In this document: positions 1 through 11,701 of the stretch, piece by piece
Numbering within the stretch: position 1 is the stretch's first letter
Layout: each line of letters opens with the position of its first letter
NCBI RefSeq assembly: GCF_035083965.1
Contig: NC_089736.1
Coordinates: 7,753,501 to 7,817,500 of the forward strand
From: Branchiostoma lanceolatum
Lineage: Eukaryota; Chordata; Leptocardii; Amphioxiformes; Branchiostomatidae
DNA: 64,000 nt
Direction: 5' to 3'
The notes under the pieces: model-generated
What the model was told of the DNA's origin: nothing
Database searches by the model: none
What the model saw: the letters and a program-made list of their open reading frames with translations, nothing else
Program-made: the position numbers and the translations under genes

Positions 1-1126
1 ATTTTAACCCTATCTTAACTGGACTCATTCGCCCAATCATAGCGTCCAAATGGTATGGTGCATGATCAAATTTGCAGGGGGTGATAGGCACGTAAATATA
101 AATCACTTTCCACAATAAGCCTTGATTATTTGGCGAAGATAATGTGTTTGTGGAACTCTAGTTTTTTAATGAAATTGTCATGTAACTCGCCTAAACATTT
201 ACATGTATACAGGCACAATGATATGCTATTATTGATTTGTTTATCTCCACAATTATGAATTACCCAAATTTCTCTTAAGATTGGCTTCTCGCCTTGCTGC
301 AATTGTCTCCAAGCAGGCTTGGGCAAAAAAAGTTTCTTAAAGTACAGGCTAAGAGACTTAGCAATGTCTGGCAATGAGACTAAATGAACTGGGGCATCCT
401 TTCACCTTTACTGTCCGTGGAGACTTTGGTAACGACTTATGTGCGCTGATCTTTTCGTGTCAAGTTCAGACGTACGGTACCAAATACTGTCATAGCTAGG
501 CCTTGTTCCTTTTTCTTTCAGGGTTTGAAATCTCCTACAGAAAGAATGTGCCTTTTGCCTCTTAATTGTGCACTACCTTGTACCGAGTTACTAACCGAAC
601 GGATTGTTCAGTCAAGCTAGTGGTGTGTGTAGTAGTAAACACGACCCGTACCTCTTCCCTTATAATCTCGGTGAAAAGCGGCCTGCAGGCTTGAGCTTCT
701 CATGAAAAAATAAAGAAACAAACAGATTTGATTTCTCCAACCTCCATCAGGAGATTTCTTTTCAAAGATAATATGATTCTACATATGGCATTTACCTAGT
801 GCTCAAGATATAGAACCATAAGATATAGAAATCATTAATGACTGGATAATATTTTAACAAAACTTGCCGTTCTCTGCTTTAAGTTGGTTTTGAATCGCAT
901 GTTTGAAGATTTTATCAAGTTGTGATACCAGGTCACAATCGAGGAGAGAGAAGCGCGTAACTCTATATAACTGGTTCCTCATTATATAACATCTGTTCTT
1001 GTGATCATAAAGATACTTGAGGAGTAGTCAAACAACACACCCAAAGTTTTATCTTTATATTCTCGTCTCTTTTATTCCATGTTTTCACGGAACTACCTTC
1101 GTCATAACGACATCATAAAGACGTTA
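1..1126. other. AT-rich non-coding DNA, no gene seen
   Basis: No exon with convincing splice sites or recognisable protein was found on either strand; the short ORFs here have no domain-like composition. Confidence 0.4.
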
Positions 1127-1200
1127 TTATTCAAATGTCGTTCTTGCTTGCTGATCTGCTCCAGTACTGGTTGCCCTGTCCCCGTGCCGCTCCATCGGTT

Positions 1201-1313
1201 CTACCGCTGATCCATGGCGGCGCGATGCTGTATTAACGCCGGCGGCTGTTTCACCAGGGTCACTCCCCGACCAGAGCTCGGCCACAGTCGTGAAGCTTTC
1301 GTCAACGATTTCT
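1201..1313 (-). CDS. possible terminal exon (minus strand), reading frame uncertain
   Basis: A minus-strand acceptor (ttgatgtcacag) precedes GC-richer, coding-looking sequence. In the phase left by the exon at 3167-3234 it encodes 37 residues beginning EKSLTKASRLW and stops at 1203-1201. A second frame stays open further, to a TAA at 1129-1127, and reads EIVDESFTTVAELW onwards, which looks more protein-like but does not fit that phase. One of these may end the orexin-like precursor, or the block belongs to a different transcript running out of the window. Confidence 0.25.
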
Positions 1314-3166
1314 CTGTGACATCAACGAGAAAATATGTTACAAGATAAACCTTTAAGGCATGTGAAATCGCTGAAGCAGCACTAGCTAGTGCAACATTTA
1401 CACGTTTCCCCTACTAGCTGTATTAGCTTGTAATATAGCTCTTAAGTCGTTGAGCGACGCCATACTCGGTCCTAGCACACTTAGACTCAAGACTCTGCCA
1501 AAGGCTAATGCAGCCACTAGAAACCATCGTGACGGGAAGCCAGCGTTTCCCATATCACAGGAAGTGATTTGGATACAGATCTTTGAACGAGGTTGTCGTG
1601 TCTTCTGGCGTTTCTGCCTCTCTGTGACCTATCCAGACTGCCACAGACGGTAGCGGCCTTCTCTGGGTGCCAGCATGTCTGTTTGTTTCCGCGGTTTGCA
1701 GCACGATACAGATCTCTCTGGCACGGAGTGAGTCAGGCGCGGAAGGGTTGATGAATGGTGCGATTAAGGGATAAGTGTACGGAGGCACCCCCATGTCTTA
1801 CTTAATGCTGAGTCTGCCTGTTAGGTGGGGCTGATCCACCTGTTGGATCATCATCTAAACTCAGCACAAAAAGTTCGTAAACTTGATTTTGGTCGATCGC
1901 ATCAGCACGTTCCCTTGCTGTTTCAGTAGCAGGGTATATTTGTACAGGGAGGGGTTGCTAGGCCGTCCCCTTTAACGTGCTCGAGGCACCTCCTGGAACA
2001 TGAGGCCCCATTTTACCTCCCTTCCGAAAGACGGGTGCAGCCCCAACTGTGATGCCCTGCCCAGGATTAAACAGGGTCTACCAGTTGCCAACTAATTGGA
2101 ATCAGGAGCTCAACTGTGAGGCTGCTACCGTTTGAGCTGCATGGACGTCTGTGCAAGATGGATAACCGGATGAAAACTCTGAAGCTAAGTCTAAGTCTTC
2201 CACCCCCATCGCTATGATGCTGGCGTCAAGAGCTGAGACTTTTCCTCATCTTTCGAAGCGCTGGTTGTTTATGAATGGAGTAAAACATAAGCTACGCATT
2301 AAGAGCCTGACAATATGATGACTTTTTCATCTCTCTATCACATCTTTATGATCCCCGCAAATTACTTGCCATTGGCGTGTCTTACAGTCTAATTGTTTCA
2401 GGATCATCGCTCCTAAAGTCATGGATTAACGTAAGCCTTTTCCATCTACGTTAAAAGAAAATAAAATCTCGATTATTTTGTTAGCCACCTCCTCAAGTAA
2501 CCTATTCAATCCCCCCTGTTTCATTGCTAATTTTTCTCCTGAGGCGTTGGATAGAAGGCTGTCGTTTGTTGATCAATCCTTTCATCCTTCTGAAGAAATT
2601 TTATCAGTTTTCGTAGAGATGAACTGTGAACGACCACTTTGCATTTCACACTTATGAAACTGCCCTCTAGTACTATACTGGTACCTAACCATGCTACATA
2701 ATTCTGCTGCTGTTGTTGACAACCTAATATCTTTCCCGGATGCCACTAGCCGGTAACAGAGTTGTTTGCTGTTCAAACTTCGATTTTTTTTGTTGCTTTT
2801 CAGTGCTTAGATGGTAAGAGACAAAGTCTTTCGTCTTTTCATGATGTCCATATGCCATTCTTGTATTTTGAGGTCCATAAAAGTTCATCGCTCTATAAGT
2901 ACTGGGAGCCGTATAAGAGACAAAGTCAATGAACCTTTCTTGCTTTGTAATCTTACTCATGCTGTTAACATGCTGCAATAAAATAGGGCTCATTCCAAGG
3001 GCGTGAATATCATCCAACTTTCACGGGAAAATAAACACTACAATTGTAGACTTACACAAAGACTGAGTTCTGATTGCATATCACTCGTTAAGTGTCGTCG
3101 AAATGGAAGAAAACTTTATTTTCAAAATTGCCAAAGTCATATAAGAGACTGCAACGGTGTACGTAC
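1314..3166. other. non-coding DNA, probable intron if the 3' exons are real
   Basis: No supported gene. Sequence is a mixture of AT-rich DNA and short GC-richer patches (for example 1960-2110) that look like decayed dispersed elements. If the minus-strand exons at 3167-3234 and 1201-1313 belong to one transcript, this is its intron. Confidence 0.35.
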
Positions 3167-3234
3167 CTCTGAGGTTATGGAGTCGCTCAGCAAGGCGGTG
3201 CAGTCTGACACGGACACTGATGACGGGGTCATCT
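3167..3234 (-). CDS. possible downstream exon of the orexin-like precursor
   Basis: On the minus strand a stretch of 68 nt is bounded by a good acceptor (cttctgcttcag) and a consensus donor (gtacgt). Joined to the donor that overlaps the TAG of the peptide exon, the phase fits (two carried bases plus one), replacing the stop by Arg and adding DDPVISVRVRLHRLAERLHN and a short remainder, with one base carried over. This is inference from splice signals and phase only; I see no homology. The alternative is that the precursor stops at 5185 and this is a chance exon or part of another transcript. Confidence 0.3.
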
Positions 3235-4973
3235 CTGAAGCAGAAGATATGAATATAATATCATTTCTGGGGATTCCTCTTTTTATTTTGTGATTATATA
3301 ACTTGTCGCAAGACACGATGTCTTGTTATTGAACAAGACAGATGGACCACGACGTGAGGAAACACATCAGCGTATGTCCGTGAATGGTTTCATCAGGTTA
3401 CGTTTGGGACCGCATCTGTATGCAGCGACACCTATAGCTGCAGTTCAAAGTGAACAGGCCAGAATTGCCCTGAGGAATGTTGAATAAAACACTTGGTTGT
3501 GTGCATAGAGTATTTTTACTCACATCGGCTTATGGCATAGGTCACTGGCAATCAATGGTTATCTCACGAGAGAAACAATTAAAACTTACGGTTTTTACCA
3601 AAGGTTATTGATGTGCATAGTTACATGCCGATGCACAGTTTCATCTCGCGTTGAGGATTATTCTATCCTACTTAGAATAAGTAAAAGATTATCAGCTGAT
3701 GACGACGTCCACCATCACCACCACCAGTTCCATAGCTATAATGACGACATCACTACATCTATTTTGATCGTTATTTTCCTACAGTTAAAGCTGGTTTCAC
3801 TTTGATAGTTATCAATGTGCCTGTAGAACAACACGTCCTGTGAGATATTTTATAAGATCAAACGAAGTTCCGACAATCATCCATCACACTGGCAACGGTG
3901 TCGTATAGAACCAGAGCCGGCATCTCTCGAGGAATGCCGGGTCATTATTGAGTCTAGGACGTAATTGCACACATGGCTCTCAGCGAGCATTTTGGTCGAC
4001 TTGTGGGCGCCTCTGCATCACCAGGAGGACCAGACTTAACCATTCGATATCAAACGTAGAGCGAGTATTGTTAATTTAAACTCCAAAAACTAGCCTACAT
4101 CTCAAGAATTCTCTATAAACAGTTGTGCAACTCATCGAGTTTTACAGTAGGACCAGTCGCACAGATTACATTGCAGCAGATGATCGCTTGCTGTGCTTTT
4201 CTAAAAGCTTAGCCCTCCGAGGCTTCCGTCTGGTACTAAGCTTACCTTTCCGTCTCAAGCTCCTATGTTGACACGTCTTTGCCGGGAGACCTGGCAACCT
4301 TATTCAATTGAGAGCACAGTACCCTCCCTGATCATAGTGTGTGGGTAGGCACGAATGTATTACATTTACTTTGGGGTCCTGAAGTTACATTTCACTTCAC
4401 TAAAGCCATTATGCACCTTTAAGTTGCAGACTCAGTGGCTCCTGCTCTAAACCAAATGAGTAAAAAGCTTTAGGATGAACGTATACCTATGGATTCGTGT
4501 CAGTATAAATCCCCCAAAACATTCTCCAAGCGAAAGCGTCTTTCAGTAGTTCTCGTTTCACGAAGCCTTTGATAGAAATGACAATGCGTCGGATAAATCA
4601 CAGGAAGTGTATTGGGAAGTGCATTTCTTCCTTGCTGGTGCCGGATCACGGTATTCAAAAAGTATATACATTAACTGTATACAAGTGATTGTTAAGCATA
4701 GCTATGATAAATCACATGTCCTGTACATATAGCTGTGATATATTGCATTACTTTTCTAGATATAGCTAACACTAGTAATTGAATCGGTCTCTTTTTACAA
4801 TATTTTCAATCACTGTCCTTGTCACATATATGTTTCCTATTGTCCACATACTTACAATTGGTGGTTCAGGCACAAGTTGCAAAATTAACTATTATCATAA
4901 GCATATTTCATGTTGAAATTCAAATCAAGTTCAGTTATTTCACTTTATTTCCCGGTCACCTTTGACCCTTCGC

Positions 4974-5003
4974 TGACGTCACACTTTCGTTCAGGTCACG
5001 TGA
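4974..5003. promoter_or_regulatory. consensus CRE and E-box cluster
   Basis: A perfect palindromic cAMP-response element TGACGTCA lies at 4974-4981 and a perfect E-box palindrome TCACGTGA at 4996-5003, in a short stretch rich in TGACC/GGTCA half-sites (4954-5040). It sits 180 bp downstream of the orexin-like exon, in what would be its intron. A consensus donor (gtgagt) follows at 5063, so this could also be the start of a plus-strand transcript. Binding is inferred from motif identity only. Confidence 0.35.
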
Positions 5004-5184
5004 CATAGGCGTCGGGTCATTTCAACTTGAGAAGGGTCAGAGGACTGGCCGAAAGCTTGTTGGTGAGTGCTTTATATTCTGTGCGGATTTATTGTGTACG
5101 AAAATAACGTGTAAAACTTTAATTATGTCGATTACCGTCACAGATGATAATTCTTCCTTCATATGAATATGAATATATGATATT

Positions 5185-5448
5185 TTACCTATCTGTGTGA
5201 CCCGGTATCGGCGCCCCCTCTCCGTGAGAAGTTGTCAGAAGTTGGTTCGGTGAGAGCGTGGCCGGCCCGTGTCTCCACTGTCGCTTCCCGGTGGTTAGAA
5301 TGCCGTACCCATGATTCCCCGGGCTGTGCAGACGGCTGACGTACGGACAGACGCACGAACCGGACTCACAGCACGCCGGCTTCTGCGCGCGACAGCGGAA
5401 CAGCATCGCCACGACCAGCACCGCGACAGCAACCTGTCTCACGGCCAT
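5185..5448 (-). CDS. orexin/hypocretin-like neuropeptide precursor, peptide-bearing exon
   Basis: Secreted neuropeptide precursor; orexins act on class A GPCRs. Read from ATG at 5448 to TAG at 5185 it gives 87 aa. Residues 1-21 form a signal peptide with a hydrophobic core ending RCRA. The mature peptide would start at Gln22 (QKPACC, able to form pyroglutamate), carries four cysteines in the orexin-A pattern CC-x4-C-x-C (C26, C27, C32, C34), and ends GNHGYGILTT followed by Gly-Lys-Arg (54-56), an amidation plus dibasic cleavage site. Human orexin-A shares the leading Gln, the four Cys, GNH, GILT and GKR; predicted length is 32 residues against 33. No second (orexin-B) peptide follows. A pyrimidine-rich tract ending in cag lies 5 nt before the ATG, so the 5'UTR is probably spliced. 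A donor (GATAG^GTAAAA) overlaps the apparent stop, so the coding region may continue into 3167-3234. The family call is strong; the exact C-terminus is open. Confidence 0.8.
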   Translation of the reverse strand: MAVRQVAVAVLVVAMLFRCRAQKPACCESGSCVCPYVSRLHSPGNHGYGILTTGKRQWRHGPATLSPNQLLTTSHGEGAPIPGHTDR

Positions 5449-7069
5449 TGAACTGTGAAGATAGAGAGAAAAAAACAGAATCAAGTTCCCCTTGATAACG
5501 ATCGAGCACACATCTAACATCATCATCATCATCATGATCTTCATTCGCGAGCATAGCGACTACAGACATGCGTAGTTAGGTCATCTAACTGATGAAGAAA
5601 TTCTCTAGTTTGTCCATCACCTCCTAAGGATCCCCATATGCAACTATACCAGTCATCCGATTGAATTGAACCTCTCAGTGTTCTCACGATTAGCTTACAG
5701 CGTCTATTTGTTACCGGGTCCCAGGTAGATTTTAACTCCGAGTTAAGAATATCCCGGGGCCCGACCATGCCCAAAACTAGCGTAAACTATACCCGGTGGT
5801 ACCCCTTTTTCTAATTGTGACCGAAGCATTACGTGTATTTTTATCAAATACAGATTCAACAGAGTAACACAGGTGGTTGAAGAAGAATCGTATTTTATCA
5901 TCACATTCGCTATAGACCTTAGATTCTCAATTAGGAAGAATGTTTCAAAGATTTGCCTCGGTAATGTAATACTTGAAGGATAGCATGATTAAGACTTTAA
6001 TGACTACTTAGCCGTGACATTGATGTGTCACATGTAGTCCATCACGCAAAAATGTCTGCTGTACTCCTTGAGTATCGTCACGACTCACGCGTATAAGATA
6101 AAGTGAAACCACGCTACACATATACAAAGTGGACATCTATTCTACAGAACGCTGGGGTCATGATACCCACATTCATTGTCCAGTACTCACTGACGTCACA
6201 GGCTGCATTTGCATAAGTGCCCACGGCGGTAATGATGTAATATCTGAGATATGATCTCCTGCCACTAACTGCCTTCCACAAGAGCAAATTGAGGTGACCA
6301 AAGTGGCTCACCACAATGCCAAAGGGCCCCGTACAGTAAACCATGTGTAATCAGAGTAAAATTAGTTTGGCTGTTGGCACCACTCAGATGACAACGATAA
6401 AGAACTTAGATTACTTGTTTGACAAACTGTGGCATTATTGCAATCAGCAGTAGATTGCGTAGCCCTCGATAACATTGCAATTTTAACTTAGATCATTATG
6501 AATAAAAAGTGTTAAAGTTTAGTAAAATAATCATAGTCTGCGGGTATATGTGTAACAAAACTACTGGTGAAATACTGTGAACCTCGGGTGCCGATATATG
6601 ACTATATTGACTGTGCTCTTTGTTTATCTACCTACGTTTGGAAAGCAACACCATACATCAAATGATTGCTTGGCCCATCGGCCATCTCAGAAACGTGGCG
6701 CCCTCTGCCGATTATAACCAGTAGGACAGCGCATGTCTTCTGTCATGAATTTTTCCATGATAAATGTTCTGCCTGCATATCTCTTTTGCTGCATGTATAA
6801 GCGGCGCTACCTATCGACTCTTCTCAATATTACAGACGCTGTAGGGTCCAACTACAGATGAGGGGAATAGGTCTTAGCGGGCATGTCGTCACTACCATTT
6901 ACCACACATATCATTTTCATAAATTTATCTCTTTAGAAACAGGTAATTTGGTTGGCGATCGTGAGCGAATAGTGTTCTTGGACGCAAATTGTCTGCAATT
7001 TTACTGTACTGTTTGCAATTTCAATACATCAAATCAAATTCCCAGTCCCAGAACTACAACTAACTGGTA

Positions 7070-7205
7070 TTCCATGCATTCTTGGGATACATGTGTCGCA
7101 CAAAATTCAGCTGTCGTGTTACAGAAAAGGGCTGTCTTCGATCCTTGTCGGTGGTTGGTTCTGTCACAGCCTGCTTTGAAATGCTGCGACATCAAAATCG
7201 TACGG
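7070..7205. repeat. dispersed repeat, copy 1
   Basis: Shares an ordered series of words (ttcagctgtc, ttacagaaaagg, ttggttctg, atcaaaatc) with 23990-24100 inside an SGPL1 intron, in the same orientation. It is probably a fragment of an interspersed element; class not recognised. A 138-codon ORF over it is therefore not trusted. Confidence 0.55.
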
Positions 7206-7235
7206 CGACCTCCGACGAATTTCACCGTGCCGTTA

Positions 7236-7480
7236 GGGCCCTGTCACACTTGTGTGTATATCATGTCCGTGTGAGTTGCAGTTTTGTCATACGCAGGCGT
7301 ACGCACAATACGCACCTAATGCGTATCTCAATCGTTTTGTGAAAGTTTTAGGTACGCAGGCATACGCAAGGTACGGCCCAGTACGCCTGATAATTTTGGA
7401 ACTACCCAAAACTTTCCGTGCGAACGCTGTTACGCAGCTCAGACGTTTATAACTACGCAGTGCATCCGTCCGACATAGGT
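7236..7480. repeat. interspersed element with internal inverted tacgca motifs
   Basis: Begins GGGCCCTGTCACACTTGTG and contains multiple alternating tacgca/tgcgta motifs able to pair with one another. This is the style of short non-autonomous DNA elements in invertebrate chordates. The right boundary is not clear. Confidence 0.4.
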
Positions 7481-10400
7481 CGAGTGTGGGACGACTTGAA
7501 GTCGCATAAGGGAAGTGTTCACACCGCTTTTCTCTGACTAGTACCGCACAAACCTTACTCACGGGACCCTTCTTTCAAACTCCGAAGATCATACATAAGC
7601 TTTGTATCACAATTGCTGAATAGAAGTGACTAAGAATTTCATTCATAACTGGCTTGTATGATTGATAGATTTGAGCATAATCCGCATACAGGCCTGTCTT
7701 TGGCCGCTGGGGGTGCTTTTCTAACCGAATGACTTATGTGACTGGTTTATATGATTGGTTTATTCAGTACTAGTAGAGCGCTTATATGCATGGCTTAAAT
7801 GTATTGTATGTTATCTCGTCCACAAACTGTGTAAAATCTTCCCCCACAGATTTGAGAGATATGAAAAGACCGCACGTTTAATAGCATTACCAAAACCCAC
7901 GTAAGAATTACAGCACTTCAAACATACGATGGTTTCGTTTCCACCTGTCAGCCGCAGACAACTTCTACACGCGTTTCTGTTAAAAGATCTACTTTTACAG
8001 AAAAGGTGATTTCTCTTTTGAGAGAGCCATCCATAGCGTATAACTATTCTGTTGTGTACGATACAAACAGTTGAATAAGGAGGATATGGTTTACACGAAT
8101 CTTTCAACTCGAGAAAGTGTTAAGTGCGTGGGATCGGACCAGATTTCCTTCAGAAGTTGCTTTAACTTTTAGAATCTCTTAGATTTGTACAAAGATCAAT
8201 TCTACCTAAACGGGCTTTGATGACGTCTGTGTGATAGTATCATTAAAGCCGTTCTTCGCCCACATTCTTATCTGTTACTTGACGAAATATGAAAAGTTTC
8301 AAATACTTTCATGCTCTAACAGGAACTTTATAGTGTCTATAAGCATGTTAGGTTTATATCGATGTGGCTTGCAGCACTTTTGAGCCGTTATGGAGTTGCT
8401 GTAAACGCCCCGCATATGCACAGTATAGATAATGACGGAGTCAGTAGTAGTGCTGAAACACTACTTGTAATCTATCCAGCCGTTCGTTCCGTGCCATTAC
8501 TACGGTTTATTTCCCTTGGGCCTTTATCGAAGGTTTTTCACCGCTTTGTTTAATGGAATCGTTTTCTATAATGTTAGTGTTTTCAGTATGGCTCTTTCGT
8601 GACGTGGATTTGCGCGGTGCTTAATTTGGTTTTTCATGGCGACGAAGTTTAGCAGCTGTTTTCCTCAAAGAACGTCTCTATTTTGAATTAAACAGTTAAC
8701 CAACAAGAATGCTTGTCGCGTAGAGTTTTTGTAAACTTCGCGATCGTTTTTGGCAAGACGCGATCAAAAGTACGTTGACAAATGTCTTAAAAAGCTTTTC
8801 GTCCCCGCGTATTCTTTCCAACATCATTGAAGAATGGACGCGCCGTTTAAAGATGTTACGATGAGTGCCTGTAATGATGTACTTTTACTAAGCCGCTGAT
8901 TCCCAGTCTCTATCATCCTCGCGCTTTATACGGTGCTAATTGAAAGGCAATATGTACTAACGACTCTTCAGAGTGAGAGAACACGTTACAGTAAAGACGT
9001 GCTCATTTGGGGTGCTATTTTCAAAGTGGTTGAAGTCGACTCTTCAATCGTTTTTTATGGGTCAACGTTTTTCATTTCTGAATCTGTTGTTCTTTCTATT
9101 TCACTACTGTGTATTACCCTTCCTTTCACTTGCGTTATGGCTGTAGCTGGATTGTAAAACCTGCGCTTGACAGAAATTTGTCAACATTGGCCACTTTTAA
9201 GATAAATTAGACAGACAAAATCAATTTGATTTTTAAAAAACCTCGTATTCGTCACTTGATCTTGACTTTCATCTTAGATAAGAAAACGCGTTTTCTTTCA
9301 TGTTATTCCATTTCTATTTCTTTCATGTAGAAATTAAATGTATCTGCCAAGAAAAATGTAGATACACGGTCTAACATGTCCATGCATCTGTGCCTGCATT
9401 GTTTAGCCGGTATGAACAAACTAGCTTCTCAGACACATCGCGGCGGTATTATACGACCTGTTATACCTAACCCATGCATACCTAACCTCCAAACGTTGTT
9501 TAAAGCTAGTGAGGATACCCCTACTGCGCTTTCTAACGCTTCATAGCGTCCTCTCGTTCATTTGGGCTTGTCCGGAATAACTTTATCTGTTATATACCAT
9601 GTGACAGAGTAGATGAAATAAAAAGATGAATAAAAGGAAGTTAGCTTATTGGAACAATGGGCAACTTTCTGTCAAGACTATTGAAAACGCCATTGTAACT
9701 GAATTGTTAAAAAAAAACATTTTAACTTAATATGCACTAGAGTCACCGTAGCCACAACCATCTTCTAATTCTACTAACGATTTACGTCCAACAACAATTC
9801 TACGAGGTAAAGATATGCTTTAGTGGTTTGAAAGTTGTAAAATGTACTCACGTTTTCCGTCCAGTTGTTGTATGCCGACCAGTTGCCTTGTTCTAGTACG
9901 TTGTTCTGTTTCCTAGCTGCACGGGCAGTGTTGAAGAGATGTGGAATAAAAGTGTCTCTCATTGGCCAGTTCCGCAGCCGTTATGTTAATTTGTAGACCC
10001 TGCCTGGCTTTGCCGACATGGAGGCTCCACGCGCCAATTACCCCACAGATCCCCGTGGACTTGTCAGCAGATTACCCCTCAGACAATGCATTAAGGAGGA
10101 TCTGAGAATCTCAATAGAAATCCCTGTCGGCGTGTGGAACTATAAATGTGTAAAATCGCCCGACTTACAATAGTCGAATCAAATCTACAGTGACGTAAAA
10201 GTTTTTAAACGCGTCATGCTTTGCCTTAGATGGCCGCTTTACGTTTTTTAAAGCTAACCAGCCTTAATTACTTTCAAGAAGACTGAAAAGTTATAGAAAG
10301 AAACCGAAGGAGTAACCTGGGGAAAGCTTTTAAAGACGTAAGAAGTAGTGATACTTTTTTCCGATGACCACTTGTGACTAGGCTTTTCTGTGAGAAGAAA

Positions 10401-11589
10401 CCCATTATAGCTTGGGTAAATTTATGGCCCTTTTTTTCAGATAATTCCTCGGGCTAGTGTCTTCTCACAGCTCTAAAAGCACCTATCAGTCTTTATCATC
10501 TAACTAAATCCTTTGATAGATTTTTCCAAATCTCTGAAAACACTGTTTGGCAAGTTTGATGAATCAACATAATCCTAGTATTCATCTTATACTTATTTTG
10601 TTTTAACAATTACGCTAATACACCAGTGTCTATTATTGCCACATAATAAGATAAACGTGGTAACTATTGAATGCGTGAACTGTGTGACTCTAGATTATCA
10701 AGTACAGAAACAACTAGAATAATAAAGACCGGAGACCGAGTTCGCAAAAAGTACAGTACAAATTGGTCACAGAGTGAGATACATTTTCCACCGTTGTGAA
10801 CTTTGATTGGTAGTAAATTCAATCTACCGCTAGCTGCCGACATCGTTTTTGGTATAAGTCTTTATAGCCCCACATACTAAGATGAGAAAAAAGACGACGG
10901 GCTATTTCTAGCCCATGCATGATAATGTCTTCATATTTGTTCCCTACATGACACTTGCATTAGATGAAAGCATCATACTAGTAAATTTAACTTGCATTAG
11001 CTATTAACCAGGCCTTACTTAGTTTGCGTAAAAGTTGTGTCGTGTGCCAGCAGAACGAATGGGGCCAGAAGCAATTATCTTTTAACGCTCTAATTTTAAC
11101 CGTTAAAAGTCAATAAGAACGGTAATAGCGACCACAGAGAATTTATCATCGCATGTAGACTTAGCCTCCGGCTTGTCTCTGTCAAACCAGCAATGTAGGA
11201 AGTGGCTGAGCCCTCAACAAACTATAGCCATCTGAAAACTACCACATTCTACAAGAAGTTTTTCACGAACACGACGCCTCTAATCGTGGACATTGGAAAC
11301 GGTGCTCAAAACACTTTCGTCTAAGTATGGCAAAGAACAAAAGTAAGGCTGAAGACTCTAAAACACCTGCTGGACTCGATAAGAGAGTTTAAAACGAGAT
11401 TGTAGCCGTGCCATACATAAAGCGCAACTGATTTGCAGTATTCATACTCATGTTTGCTGGTTTACTTGGATTATTGGACAAGGTCAGAGTTAGTGTGTGC
11501 AGCCATGCAGAGGTGTTTAGAACCAAATCACTACATCCACGAATGTTTCTGGTGGAATGATTCTGTGTTAACATCAATGAGTTTGAGCT

Positions 11590-11701
11590 TGCGCGCGTGT
11601 GTTTGTGTGTGCGTGTTTGTGTGTGCGTGAGTGTGTGTGTGTATGTGTGTGCGTGTGCGTATGTGTATGTGTATGGGTATGGGTATGTGTGCGTGTGTGC
11701 A
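11590..11701. repeat. imperfect (GT)n microsatellite
   Basis: Alternating GT with interspersed GC and AT steps over about 110 bp. It produces spurious ORFs rich in Val-Cys on plus and Thr-His on minus. Confidence 0.9.

Noticed and set aside
2724-3017. 97-codon minus-strand frame as a further orexin precursor exon
   Set aside because: No fitting acceptor and phase after the 3167 donor; Tyr/Ser-rich composition without motifs.
6858-7274. 138-codon plus-strand frame
   Set aside because: Overlaps a dispersed repeat also found at 24 kb and runs into another repeat; composition not protein-like.
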